NCBI GenBank assembly: GCA_021399435.1 | Contig: JAJTUP010000015.1 | Location: 992,001 to 1,056,000 of the forward strand | Direction of reading: 5' to 3' | Source of the DNA: Diaporthe sp. PMI_573 | Lineage: Eukaryota > Ascomycota > Sordariomycetes > Diaporthales > Diaporthaceae | DNA length: 64,000 bases | Shown: piece after piece, positions 11,896 to 22,651 of the stretch | Position numbering within the stretch: the stretch's first letter is position 1 | Layout: each line of letters starts with the position of its first letter | Program-made: the position numbers and the translations under genes | The notes under the pieces: generated by a model | Seen by the model: only the letters and a program-made list of their open reading frames with translations | Told to the model about the DNA's origin: nothing | Database searches by the model: none

Positions 11896-13127
11896 ATGAT
11901 GATGATGTCCAACACTCTCAAGGCCACAATACTTCACCGGCTCAGGACTACACCAGCCATGATCTCCCTCGCAGGGAAAACCGCCCTCATAACCGGCGGA
12001 AGCAGAGGCATTGGCCTGGCCATAGCCGCCCGCCTGGCCCACGAGGGCGTCTCGTGCCTCCTGGTCGCCCGCAACGCCGACACCCTCAAGTCAGCATGCT
12101 CCCAGCTTTTACCCCAGGAAGCGGCAGCAGCACCATCACCATCCCGGCCGCACGGTTTTTTTCGCAGGTGAGGCTGGCGACCCGGGCACCTGGGATGCCA
12201 TAGGGCGCCAACTCGCCGCCGACGGGACCCATGTCGACGTCCTCGTCAACGCGGCCGGCGTCTCGCAGAACTCGCTGCTCGCCCGCACCAGCCCCTCCGA
12301 CATTGCCGCCATCCTCGACACCAACCTGCGCGCTGCCGTGTTGGCTTCAAGGCTCGTCGGCAAGCAGATGATGCGCAGGGCCGCCGAGGCCCGCCAAGGT
12401 TGTAGTATCGTCAATGTCTCGAGCGTCATGGCCTCCAGGGGCGGCACTGGCGCGTCGGTCTATGCGGCAAGCAAGGCCGGTCTCCTTGGTTAGATGACCC
12501 CCCCCCCTTTCCTGTCATGCTTGAAGCCCCGGCAGGGGTCTGGATATCGAGACTCCACTTCAACATAGCTCTCTGATCTATTGCTAATCAGGAAGCCAAC
12601 ACCCCTCAGGCCTTACGTCCGCTCTCTCCCAAGAGCTGGGTCGGTTCCAAATCAGGGTCAACGCACTCGTTCCAGGCTACATTCAGACTCGAATGATTGA
12701 GAGTAGGTTGCTGCCTCGACTTCCGATAAAGGGTTTTCTTTTGTTCCCTTTCCTTTGATCTCTGTTCTTTTGTTTCCAATGCTCTGCCAGTGTCCATCCC
12801 TGACCGCCAGCTCGAGCTCTACTCAACATTGAACTGCCTTGTCTAGGACAACCCAAGTGTCCCGTAGCCCCCGTGGTCCAACTCGCAGACCCTGTAGCCT
12901 CCTCATCATATCATTACAAGTTATCGAGTGCTAATGTACATCTATCAGACCTTAACGAGGGCAAGCTCAGCAGCCAGATCCCACTCGGTAGGGTAGGCAG
13001 ACCCGAAGAGGTCGCAGACGCCGCCTTTTTCTTGGCCACAAACTCTTATGCCAATAACTGCGTCCTCAACATTGATGGTGGGTTGAGCGCGGCCGATCAG
13101 GGTCTCGTAAGTCGCGACAGTCCTTGA
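11896..13127 (+). CDS. 3-oxoacyl-ACP reductase-like SDR (frameshifted)
   Basis: A short-chain dehydrogenase of the FabG/OAR1 type, which would reduce 3-oxoacyl-ACP in mitochondrial type II fatty acid synthesis. Exons: 11896-12488, 12610-12702 and 12949-13127. Visible motifs are the NAD(P)-binding TGGSRGIG, VNAAG, the catalytic Ser in NVSSVMASRG with YAASK, and the C-terminal FLATNSYANNCVLNIDGG. The first residues (MMMMSNTLKATILHRLR) are basic and Ser/Thr-rich, as in a mitochondrial presequence. An ATG at 11959 could be an internal start. Exon 1 changes frame at a run of seven T (12156-12162): upstream reads SRPHGFF, downstream GEAGDPGTWDAIG. The summed exon length is one base over a multiple of three. 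No intron fits the change, so it is a real frameshift or a homopolymer error. Confidence 0.75.
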
Positions 13128-13191
13128 GCTATGCTCCTTATCAGCATCGAGCAAGCTGCGCCGCGAGGGTCGCATTGCAAAGAGGCAGCGC

Positions 13192-15674
13192 TCAGTCGTC
13201 GTCGATCATGATGGCACCACTGCCACCGTCGTCGTCCACGACGACCGCGTCGCCGCCCTTGGCACTCGAGTCGTCGGTCTTTCTAGCCTTCTTCGGGCCG
13301 GGCGCCTCCAACTCGTCCTCATTCTCCCTCTTGTTCTTTCGGCTGCTCTCATACGGCTCATGCTTCCCGTTCGATGACGGCGCGGCGATTGAAGTTTCTG
13401 CAGGTTCCTTCTTGGGCTTTTTGGGTATTTCAGGCTTGTCGTCTGAGAGAGCCTTGACCGGCTTTTCAGGCTGTTCCTCCTTCCTACGAATCTGTCAGTA
13501 AGCCGAGCACCGTGGTACGAGACGAGGAACATACGCTTCCTGAATGTTGAGGACCAGATTGACGAATGGCTCGGCGTCGTCCTCATCAGTGATAGTCAAG
13601 AATGTGTCGGGTTTGATCCCTAGGATAGATTAGTGAGCAGTCGAGGATACAGGCTAGGGACAAGCACGTACCCAAGTCGGTCAGTTTCTTCGAAAGATGC
13701 TCCGTCTCATCCGGATCATACAAGATGCCAGTGTCAGTGGACACGGCAATCTCCTTCTCGCCATAGCCCAGTTGAAGTCTCAAGAAATCCTCAACGAGGT
13801 CCTTCAGGGTCGCCCGAGAGAGGTCGACATATGCGCTGGTCTGGAAGACACTGCAAACAGGACAATTGGGGTTGGGCGGTTGTGGCCGGTCAGCTGCGAT
13901 GAGTCGAGCCGGCAAGCCCGACGAGAAAGGTGAGAGAAAGGCCTAGCCCTGGTCAACCCACGCACATCGGGAACAACAGGGCGGTGCCAGCGGCTACTTA
14001 CCTCTTTGGTTTTGTTGTACTCGCCCTTGAGCACTTTGTAGGCCTGTAGCACACAGAGGCCAGCGACGATAGCATTAGTGGTTGCAATGGCTGGTATGAT
14101 GTTGCCGGCCATCTGCTTGATATCGAATCGAGACTTCCGCTCAATGTCGAAAATAGTAGATCGGATGTTCGCGCTGGCCGCAACGAAGTCGAGTGTGTCT
14201 TCATCGTCCTTGTCGAACTCGATCATAGGTGCAGGTCCAGACCCGCCATGTGACTTCTTCAAGTCGGCCATGCGCTTGCTGAGCCGGTCCAAGCTGTCGT
14301 TGAAGACAACGAGACTCTCCTCCAAGCTCCAGACCTTTTGACCATCCTGCAGAATGGTCTCTTTCGCCGCTGAGGCCTCGCCCGCTTGTTCCAGCACCGT
14401 TTGGTAGTCCAATGGCTGGGGTGCTTTCCTCGACTTCCACATGTCTTCCATTGAGCGCAGGCGCTCAATATCACTCTTGAACACCTTGTCAAACAGCAAC
14501 TGGGGGAACTTGTCAGAGCCAACAGACTCGCGAATAGACTTCAGCGCCTCGGATTCCTTCTTAAGCTCCTCAATCTCCTTCGCGTTGTCTTGGTCGTCTG
14601 AATGGTCAAAGGCGGACTCGTCCTCGCTGGCACCGAACATCTCGTTCAGCAGGTAACTCTTGGCCCAGACTATGCAGTGGATGGGCTGGCTGGGTGTACT
14701 TCGGATTGTGCACACAGGAAATGACTTCGGCGCGTCTTTGGGGGTGCAGTCGTAGCAGGCGGTGACACCCTTCTTGATGACCTGGACCTGGCCGTTGAAT
14801 CCCGTAGTCCCGCTCTCGATCAAGGGCACATCTGCGGCCAAGCACATCTTGTTCACATGTCGTCTTGCTTCCATATTGTCGAGCGCGTTGAAAACAATGG
14901 TGAAGCCTCGGAACCACTCGACATTGAACTGTGACTCCTTGATATTTGAATGGTGGGCCTCGATCTTGACCTGGGGATTGAAGGCCTGCGCGACATCTTT
15001 GGCGACCAGGGCTTTTGGCTTTCCAATATGGTCGGTGCGGAAGAGGAACTGTCGGTTGAGATTGCTCAGGTCGATCGTGTCGAGGTCAACAACATGAATT
15101 TCGCCAAAGCCTTGGAGGACTAGGTTCTTGAGTAGTTCGCAGCCGATGCCACCAGCGCCGACCAACAGGACCCGAGACTGCAAGCATATCAGTTTGATGG
15201 AGTTCGAGGAATGCGCATCAGCTCGAAACATTTTGATGGAAGGCGTGTGAGAGGGCGCTGGACGGAGGGAGGGCGGAGCAGAAGTCCGTCCCGCGACCAC
15301 TGCGACTGCGTCAAGGTGGCGCTCAATGTGCGGGGGGAAGGGCAGGCAAAGTCATCTCTGAGAAGGGAGCAATGCCAGAGGGGATTACGCACGCCTTTAA
15401 CCTGAGAATTTAGCGCTTTACCGAGCGATCGCTGGTTGAAGATGTCACGGGTGACTGCTGCAGGCTGCCGTGCCACGCCGGCTGGAGGGGGCTGGCCTTG
15501 GGCAATGGGGACTGTGTGAGTCGTGGAGGGAGGGCGAGGCACGTTCGCGAAAGCACCTGCACCTGCACCTGCAACTGGAGGCTGGGCGGCGGCTTGAGCA
15601 CCTGCAGGAGGCGCAGGTTGTTGTTCTGCAGTGGCAGCAGAAGCTGGCGGAGCTTCACCCGTGGGAGCGCTCAT
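13192..15674 (-). CDS. UBA2: SUMO-activating enzyme catalytic subunit Uba2
   Basis: The catalytic half of the SUMO E1 heterodimer (with Aos1), which adenylates SUMO and holds it as a thioester in the nucleus. Five exons: 15674-15393, 15177-14002, 13942-13672, 13619-13535 and 13483-13192, giving 701 residues. Seen: the ATP-binding VLLVGAGGIGCELLKNL, LSNLNRQFLFR, two CxxC zinc ligand pairs (CYDC, and CPVC near PPNPNCPVCSV), and the active-site Cys in FPVCTIRSTPSQPIHCIVW. A ubiquitin-like domain follows (LVEDFLRLQLGYGEKEI). The acidic, Lys-rich tail ends GAIMIDDD, the region that carries the NLS in homologues. Every junction restores family sequence in phase. An unusual Ala/Pro/Gln-rich extension of about 75 residues precedes the usual start (FNQRSLGKALNSQVKGSRVL). 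Confidence 0.95.
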
Positions 15675-16366
15675 TGTGTCGCAGTCGGGCGCATCAAACG
15701 CGCAGCCAGTTGATGGAGGTACGATTCAGGCTGAGATGTTGTCGAAGGAAGACGGATGGGATGAGCGAAGGTCTCTCTCAGTGCGCTAGAGCGAAACGAT
15801 GTCGTGTGCCAGGTGACAAGACAAGGATCGAGTCGACTCGCCGCAGGTCGGGGTCTCAGATAAAGTCAATCGCAAGGAGAGCTATCCTGTCAGCAGAGGC
15901 CTGTCCCCTGTGCAGAGTGTTGGTTCGCATCACGCTTTGTATTGATGATCCCTCTTCCAACGTCGAGAGGCCAAAGCCAGACCCGGCTGGTCTGGAGCTC
16001 TCTCAGGCCGAAGCTAGCTAGCCTTGTTAGCCGACAGGGGTCCGGCACACCGAGAGAGCCCTGACGTACGTGCCCACCCTTACTCCACCCAGGCACAGTG
16101 CAGTACGTACCTCCCTAACGAAGAAGATAGGTACGTAAGAGCTGCCGTTCGCCTCAGCAGACCTTTTCCCCTGCTGTGGGCATGAGATGGCACTCAATGA
16201 ACCTTTTCGTAGGGCTGAGGCAACTGTTGGGACTCTGAATCTACCTCGTGTGTACCTGGCAACTGAGAGGGGGATAATATTGGTCTGGACTTTCGCCTGG
16301 TAACGAGAATAGAACAGGATCGACAATAATCAATGTTGGAGGTCAATTGGTTCTCTTAGATGGCCA
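15675..16366. promoter_or_regulatory. Divergent promoter region
   Basis: About 690 bp between the UBA2 start and the first possible QNG1 start. It presumably holds both promoters. No specific element was identified. Confidence 0.4.
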
Positions 16367-16537
16367 ATGCTGCCTCTCCTTAACAAAAAACTCAAGTGGA
16401 CAAACATATTTTCATCCACGGCTTTTCAACAATCATCTCGCTTTCAGTGCCCCCGTCTCAGGACACTGTCGTACTCAAAGCCGCCCATCAGCTCAACAAA
16501 GCCTCAGCCTGCATGCAACAGACCCAGCAGGGCCATC

Positions 16538-18009
16538 ATGTCTGACGACGAAGCCGATCCCGAGCTCTTGGAGCTTCTCCGTGCGCATGTCCTGGGCCAG
16601 CCCGGCGCAAACGCCGACCCTGAGACAGGCGTGCTCGAGGGCGCCGAGTATGTCTACGACAACTCCATCGACGTTGCACTGGACATGTGGTCATGCAAGA
16701 CGGCCGCCAACGCCATCTACAAACAGATGCAGGAGAAGAGCTACTCTACAGCCACATGGTCCGAACATGAGCTCCATCCCAAGCCCAAGGACGAGGCCAC
16801 CGTTGACTTCATCTTCACAATGGATCTTCTCAACTTCTCGTTCTGGTCAGAGCTACCCGACGACAAGCGCTTCGCTGTCTCGTACAAGGACAGGACCTGG
16901 ACAGGCTACTGGAGCCTGGTGGCGGCCCTGCAGCGGGCTCTCGATGAAGGTTGGTTCGGCGGGCTTGTGACCGCTCTTTCTGGCCGCGGCGGTTGACAAG
17001 TGCATTTTTTTCCTGCCAGACATACCCATAACCAGTTCCGACTTCTGGCAGAGCGAGGACGAATGCACGCTGGAGCTCCTGAGACATGTCTTTCGGTCCA
17101 CGACAGACGAGGAGATACCCTTGCTTGACGAGCGCCTCGCCTGTCTACGTGAGGCTGGGAAGGTGCTCTACGAGGTAATGCTGTCCCATCTTCTGTGTGT
17201 GCTCCATAAACCTTCGAAAGGAATGCTGTCCCGCGGTAGAATGCATGTCTTGGCTCACTTTCGCGAAGTCTCCCTCGTGTACCCACCAGCGTGGTAGAGG
17301 GTGTATGCCATAGTGATCACAGTGAAGGGCGACGTTGCTTTTGGCACGCATCAAAGCTATACCAGAGCCGTTTCGGAAAACGCACGCCTGGCGGACGCAA
17401 TGCTGACGGCGGCTTACAGAAATATTCATGCAGCTTTACCAACTGCATCAAGGCCGCCAATGGGTCGGCAGCCGGTCTCGTGAACCTACTGGCCGATGAC
17501 TTCGCCTGCTTCCGAGACGAGACGAAATTCGAAGGCCGGCGGAAACCCGTCCGCTTGCTTAAGCGGGCACAGATACTCGTAGCTGATATCTGGGCCTGCT
17601 TTGAAGGGGAAGGCTACGGTGCCTTCAAAGATATTGACAAGATCACCATGTTCGCCGATTATCGGGTCCCACAGATCTTGAACACCATGGGCTGTATATT
17701 CTACAGCCCCACCCTGAACGAGGTAGTCAAGGAGAAGAAGCTTATCGAAAGCGGGAGCAGCTGGGAGGTTCAGCTGAGAGGTAAGACAGGGCACCCTAAT
17801 CATGGCTATTGTCGTGGTGTCTGACAGTCTGTGAAGCGTGCAGCATTTGGTGCGTTGAGCTCATTCGGAGAGATATCAAACGCACCCATCCAGAAGTTGA
17901 GATCAATGCCATCTTGATAGACTTCTTCTTATATGACCTTATGAAGGAGCTGGAGTCTAGGGGTCAGGAATCGATCCCGCACCACCGAACAAGGAGCATC
18001 TGGTACTAA
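16538..18009 (+). CDS. QNG1: Queuosine 5'-phosphate N-glycosylase (DUF2419)
   Basis: A queuosine salvage enzyme that releases queuine from queuosine nucleotides so that it can be put back into tRNA. Four exons: 16538-16949, 17020-17174, 17420-17780 and 17828-18009, giving 369 residues. Family landmarks in order: FTMDLLNFSFWSE, GYWSLVAALQRALDEG, DIPITSSDFWQ, LVNLLADDFACFRDE, KRAQILVADIW, ITMFADYRVPQ, and the conserved end PHHRTRSIWY. All introns are GT-AG and every junction restores the family sequence. The Asp in MFADYRVPQ corresponds to the substrate-pocket region in known structures (family knowledge). An in-frame ATG at 16367 would add 57 residues with no Asp or Glu and many Lys, Arg, Ser and Thr, a possible mitochondrial presequence. 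The shorter start was chosen because it matches the family. Confidence 0.93.
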
Positions 18010-18328
18010 GCGAGGAGGAATTATCTTCAATTTAGCAGCTTATGCGCTCATATTCGCTCATGCTGTGCGCATGTCGTAGTGCAGCTGCTGCGGAACTCCG
18101 AAAGATTTGGAATACTTGCCAGATTGGCTCTGTTCGTTCTTGCAAAATCCATGCCAAAGCCATAGAATCATGTCCTGGCAGCAAACGCCTTTCGCTCCAA
18201 CCCTTCCTGCCGTATGGCCTACCTGGAAACCCCCCCCCCCCAGCCCAGGACCAGCCAGCTTAAAGTTTGCATTCCCCCGTGCCGCAACTCCGAAGATCAA
18301 ATGACAGTAACCAATCTCCCGAGGTCGA

Positions 18329-18919
18329 TCAGCCACTTCCGATGGCCGTGGACTCCATGAGCTGATCCATGGCAGCCCTCTCAATCTCCTTGTTACCCTG
18401 CCCCTCCTCCCTCAGCAGAACAGCGAGGACCTCGATCGGGGGGTTGAGGCCCAGCTTCTCGGCCCGGTACCACCGCTTCGCGCGGGGAATCCCGATGCAG
18501 GGCCCGTACTGCGAGCTGACGTCGAAGTACCGCAGCACCTTCTCCGCCTGGCTCAGGTCCTCCTGGTGCACCCGCTTCGAGATGCGCGCGGCCTCGACTC
18601 CCTTCCAGTAGCGCTTGATTTGCGCATCGCTGACCTTCTCGGCCTTCAGCTCCGCCTCGCTCTTCTCGACCTCTGGCTGCGCTGCTTGGACCTCCTTTGG
18701 CTGTTCAACCTCGACTTCCTCTACGTCCTCGCTGGTGGGGGTTTGGGTTTGGCGTTCTGGCTCGACCTTGGTGGCGGCAGGCGTGGAGAGCTTGTCGGTT
18801 TTCCCTGACTTGGCTGTACCGCTCTTGGTAACTCTTTGGTTGAAGCTGAGGGTAGACTGCCCCTTGCTGGCCGCAGCTCGGGCGGCGGCGCCGCGGGTGG
18901 ATTTGCGGGTTGCTGGCAT
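18329..18919 (-). CDS. DNA polymerase delta subunit 4 (Cdm1/POLD4-like)
   Basis: The smallest, non-catalytic subunit of replicative DNA polymerase delta, which stabilises the holoenzyme and contacts PCNA in the nucleus. Single exon, 196 residues. The N-terminus is Ala/Lys/Arg-rich with a PIP-box-like QSTLSFNQ at about residues 21-28. A Glu/Lys-rich, probably disordered linker runs to about residue 100. The conserved C-terminal domain contains VLRYFDVSSQYGPCIGIPRAKRW, followed by RAEKLGLNPPIEVLAVL, both diagnostic of POLD4. It is convergent with QNG1, about 320 bp apart. A run of 12-13 C lies in the spacer at about 18229-18241. Confidence 0.92.
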   Translation of the reverse strand: MPATRKSTRGAAARAAASKGQSTLSFNQRVTKSGTAKSGKTDKLSTPAATKVEPERQTQTPTSEDVEEVEVEQPKEVQAAQPEVEKSEAELKAEKVSDAQIKRYWKGVEAARISKRVHQEDLSQAEKVLRYFDVSSQYGPCIGIPRAKRWYRAEKLGLNPPIEVLAVLLREEGQGNKEIERAAMDQLMESTAIGSG

Positions 18920-19598
18920 GGTGAACCGAGCTGTTATGACGTCGATGCGAGAGGGAATGTCGAAGAAAGTGAGTAAAGGGAGACAGAGGGGGGTTCGGTA
19001 AAAATGTTGACGTATTGAAGAAATAGATTACGAGAAAGAACTTCCTCCAGTTTGTCTGGTTGTCTGGCTGGAAATTAGGAGGTTGGCGCTGATGCTGAAT
19101 TGGGGATCTGGGGTAAATGATGCAGACACTTTACGCCTAAACGCCTGGTGCTGGCCGGGCAACTCGAAACTGTCACGAAAGCATCTGACCTCGGAACCCG
19201 GACCCTTGTGCGCCAGGTACCATACCCTCCCTCCCCCCAAGGTCACCTCCGGGGGTCCCGCTGTCGACGTACGGCTCCTTCGTCCCAATAGTGCTGCATG
19301 GCGATTTATCGTCACCTCTCGGGGACAGCAATGGATCGGATATACTGCTCACCAGAATGAAAGAATCGGGTAGTTGGTAGACACAGCACCGAACTGACAT
19401 GCGATCTTTCTATCAGTGATCTAGCAACTTGGCACCACCAAGCATTTCTGTAATGCGTCATAAGATTTGGCTGTGAATCTGTGTATCATCTACGCTTCTT
19501 GAAAGTAGCCATCATTGATTCCTCAGGAACGGCTCATCACAGCACTGGCTCCCTCCAGCTCACATTGCAGGTACAGCTCATGGTCCTCAATCTCACAC
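18920..19598. other. Intergenic
   Basis: About 680 bp between the POLD4-like start and the SKI8 stop. It presumably holds the POLD4-like promoter and the SKI8 3' region. No coding signal. Confidence 0.45.
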
Positions 19599-20776
19599 TC
19601 AGACCTTTCCACCCTCGCGGTAGAAAGTCAGGCTCCGGTTCGCACCCGCCGTACAGAACATCTCCCCGCGATGCGCCGCGGCCTTCGGCAACCATCTAAC
19701 GCTCCAAAGAATCTTGTCCGTCTCGCTGTGTGTCGCCACACATACACCGCGATCTATCGACCATACCCTGACCTTGCCGTCAGTAGATCCGGAGAGCAGA
19801 AACTCGCCGGTGTCCGACCAGTCGAGGGAGGTGATCCACGCAGATGACGAGCCGCCACTGTTCAGGATACCCACGTGCTCTCCGGTAGTGACATCGTAGA
19901 TGGCGATAATGCCCGCGTCGCCTGCCGCCGCGAGACGAGTGTTTCCTGGTGAGAAGGCGACTGCTCTCACGGGTTTGGCGAGACCTGTTTGGGAGTTCAG
20001 TCAAGAAGTTCATGTCCGGACACAAACGGGAGACTAACCAGATAGCGAGTACTTCAGATGTCCAGCGTCGTTGTTGAACACGTAGACCGACCCGTTCTGG
20101 TGCCCACTCGCCGTCAAGCGCCCATCAGGGCTCAAGCCCACGGACAGGCCAAAGCTCCCGTTACCGCTGCCTCCCGTCTCGTAGGTCTGCACGACCGTCT
20201 TGGACCGCAGGTCCCACACGTGTACCTTTCCGTCGTGGGTTGTGCAGGCTATGTAGTTCTCGTCAGAGCTGAGTGCCACAGCCCATGAATCACTGACGCC
20301 CTTGGTCTTCGCCTCGGGTGGCGTGATCTCGTAGTCGAGCGAGAAGTCGCCGGTGTCCGGGTTTGACCGCCATATCTTGATGTCGCCGCCGAAGCCAACG
20401 GACGCGGCTACGGTGCCATTTGAGCCGCGGGGCGCGGTTGCGACATGATGGCAGCCGAGCTTGTGTGCTGAGAGAGACTGGGAGATAGGGAAGGTCCCTG
20501 AGGGGTCGTTAATCCGGTGAAGATTGATTGTAGGAGAGCCGCTGGCAGAGAAGAGGACAGTCGGCGTTGCTGCTAGGGAGAAGACGTCGGTGGTGTGGGC
20601 TGCGAGGGTGATGTTAGCACTGGTCGGCGCAGCTCGAGGGGCAGCCGGCGGGCTGTGAGGGCAAATAGGACGAACCATTGTCCACCGTATGGGTGGTCAG
20701 GTACTGTTTTGACTGGGAAGATTGTCAGCCTGTCTGTCGCATGTGGAAAATCGCTACAGATTGAGGTCTTTACCAT
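19599..20776 (-). CDS. SKI8: WD40 protein Ski8 (Ski complex; Rec14 homologue)
   Basis: A beta-propeller scaffold of the cytoplasmic Ski complex, which feeds mRNA to the exosome. In fungi the same protein also assists Spo11 in meiotic break formation. Exons: 20776-20774 (only the ATG), 20712-20676, 20599-20039 and 19984-19599, giving 328 residues. WD repeats are visible (DIKIWRSNP, GKVHVWDLRSK, GSVYVFNND, GIIAIYDVTTG, GKVRVWSIDRG). The tail LWSVRWLPKAA..FCTAGANRSLTFYREGG is Ski8-specific. The start was set by homology: the N-terminus reads M-SKQYLTTHTVDNAHTTDVF only if ATG is followed directly by a 61-bp intron (GTAAAG to CCCAG, branch GCTGAC). The alternative ATG at 20678 reads a non-homologous leader. 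Confidence 0.88.
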
Positions 20777-20977
20777 CGCTACCAATCCATACGTGAGTCG
20801 TTGTTTGAAGCTTAGAGAGGTGGGAAGTTTTGGTAGGGCACGGGGTGATGTCACCAAGGAGCTCACAAGCGAGTCCACAACGGCCTGCAAGACGACTGAT
20901 ACAAATTAGGTGCACTGGTTGTTCCGCACTGGCTGCGATTCTATTGTTGCTTGCACGGGATGGCCTTGAGCTCTCAA

Positions 20978-21004
20978 TTTTACTTTTTACTTTTTACTTT
21001 TTAC
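20978..21004 (+). repeat. Four tandem TTTTTAC units
   Basis: The heptamer TTTTTAC is repeated four times, the first unit one base short, in the spacer upstream of SKI8 and downstream of the bL32 gene. It is a simple microsatellite. No function is inferred. Confidence 0.9.
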
Positions 21005-21393
21005 ATTTCAACTCGGAGGTTTGGGGGTCTGTCTCCGACGGTGCCTGGGCAGAAACAGTCATCCCCGCGGCTCTCCCAACTCCAAATGACGGGCAGGCGA
21101 GCTACTCACTCCTGCCAACCGACAATAGAAACATTTCACGGCCTCTAGATCGAGTTCCATGTCGCGCTAGTAATGGCGGTGCTCCTAATACACCCGCGCT
21201 GTCGCCTCCTCGAGGCCCTCACGAGACCATATACGCTGCTGCCTCCCAATGTCCTCTTCAGGCCAAAGTCAGTCTCGCCTTGCGCGACAGCCCCTTTGAA
21301 CCCTTGATGTCCCTGGCGAAACAGCATTCAATCGCATGCCGGTGCTAGATTCAAATGCCCTTTAACCCAATGTCGTGTTGGCTTTGCTTTTGT

Positions 21394-21898
21394 TCATTCC
21401 ACATCGATCGTCTTTTCTATCGTTGTCTCTGCTTGCTTCTTCTCGCTCTTCTTATCCATCATGTTCCTCAATTCTGCATTCGCGTGTCAGTTGTGACCTC
21501 AGTCCTAATGTGCAAAGTGGACCAATCTTACTGTTCATACATGTCTCGCAAAGGTGGTGCATTCTCTTAGTCCCTCCACAGACAGGGCATTTGCACAGGT
21601 TGTTGACATCCTTGAGCGCTTTCCCTGCCATCTGTCGGTGCCTCTTTTTGGCATGTGATGTCTTCTTCTTGGGAACAGCCTTCAGGATACCCTCCCAAAT
21701 TCCTTCGAGTACGCCCGGGATGGATGGGAGATTCAGAGAGATTGTAGGTATGGCAAGCGAGTATCTCGGCAAGAATGGAAACGATATTTGTCTCGTGTTG
21801 AGCGATGTGAACCTGTAAGGCGAGGAGAAGACCGAGGAGGAGGGAAGTCGTGGGAAGAGGGAGGAAGCCGCCCGTGTGGGCAGCATTGCGCCGGCCAT
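21394..21898 (-). CDS. MRPL32: Mitochondrial large-subunit ribosomal protein bL32m
   Basis: A nuclear-encoded mitoribosome protein; its maturation by the m-AAA protease licenses ribosome assembly in yeast (family knowledge). Two exons: 21898-21532 and 21473-21394, with a 58-bp intron (branch AACTGACAC), giving 148 residues. The N-terminus (AMLPTRAASSLFPRL onward) is a basic, acid-poor presequence. The bL32 core reads AVPKKKTSHAKKRHRQMAGK, then ALKDVNNLCKCPVCGGTKRMHHLCETC, whose CxxC pairs are the zinc ligands. After splicing the protein ends in a short charged tail (NKLRNMMDKKSEKK onward). Without splicing an unrelated tail would follow. The frame stays open upstream of 21898, but that part is Arg/Pro-rich leader. 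Confidence 0.9.
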
Positions 21899-22651
21899 GC
21901 TGCCGGTGTTCGGTCGAGACGTTCGGTGTCTGCAAGGGACTCGCGGACGGCGTGGACGCAGTCTGAGGATTTGCAGACTGCTTCCGTGTGCTCCGGAATA
22001 TTCTGGGGAGGTCGGAGTCGGTGCGGCCGGCGCAAGGCAATCGAATGTTGTCACCCGGGGCGCGGCTGGGGTACAAAATGTGGTGCTGTCGCGATGTCCT
22101 GGTGAGGCCGTCGTCCAGAAAAATTGCTAGCGCGACTCTGCCGCGGGCGAGCTGCTTCCCCAGCTCGAAAACTGCCAGGGGGAGGTGCCAGTGGAAGCTC
22201 AGGCCACCCCTTCTATCATGCCGAGCTCCAGTTTATGGCGCATGGACGTGTTCGGGCCAATTGAAGGCAGGGTCGGTCCCTAGCCCCTTTCCTGTGAGAT
22301 GCGACCCCTTTCTGGCTCGACTGGGGAGAGGCGGAAATTATTGTTTGGCAGCAATTCCTCCCAACCAGACCTGACTGGCTAACTCTCATCTCCACGGATT
22401 GCACACAAGCTGGGAGGGATCACCATCAATCAACCTTGAACCTTCAAACCTCCAACCATCAACCAATCCACCCTCACTCGTTCCTTAACCTTTTTTTCTT
22501 CCTTCTCTCCTGTGGCTTGACAAACCATCCCAAGATACCCTCTACTTCCGGTCCCTCGGCCTCAATTCTTCTTCTTATCCGACTTTACGGCAACGCCCAC
22601 CCATTGACCCGGCCCCTGCCCATCTAATCTAAGCCCATCCCTCTCGCGAAA
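21899..22651. promoter_or_regulatory. Divergent promoter region
   Basis: About 750 bp between the bL32m and CDC10 start codons. The last 200 bp before CDC10 are rich in C, T and A (CT-rich tracts), typical of a fungal core promoter and leader. No specific element is assigned. Confidence 0.45.
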
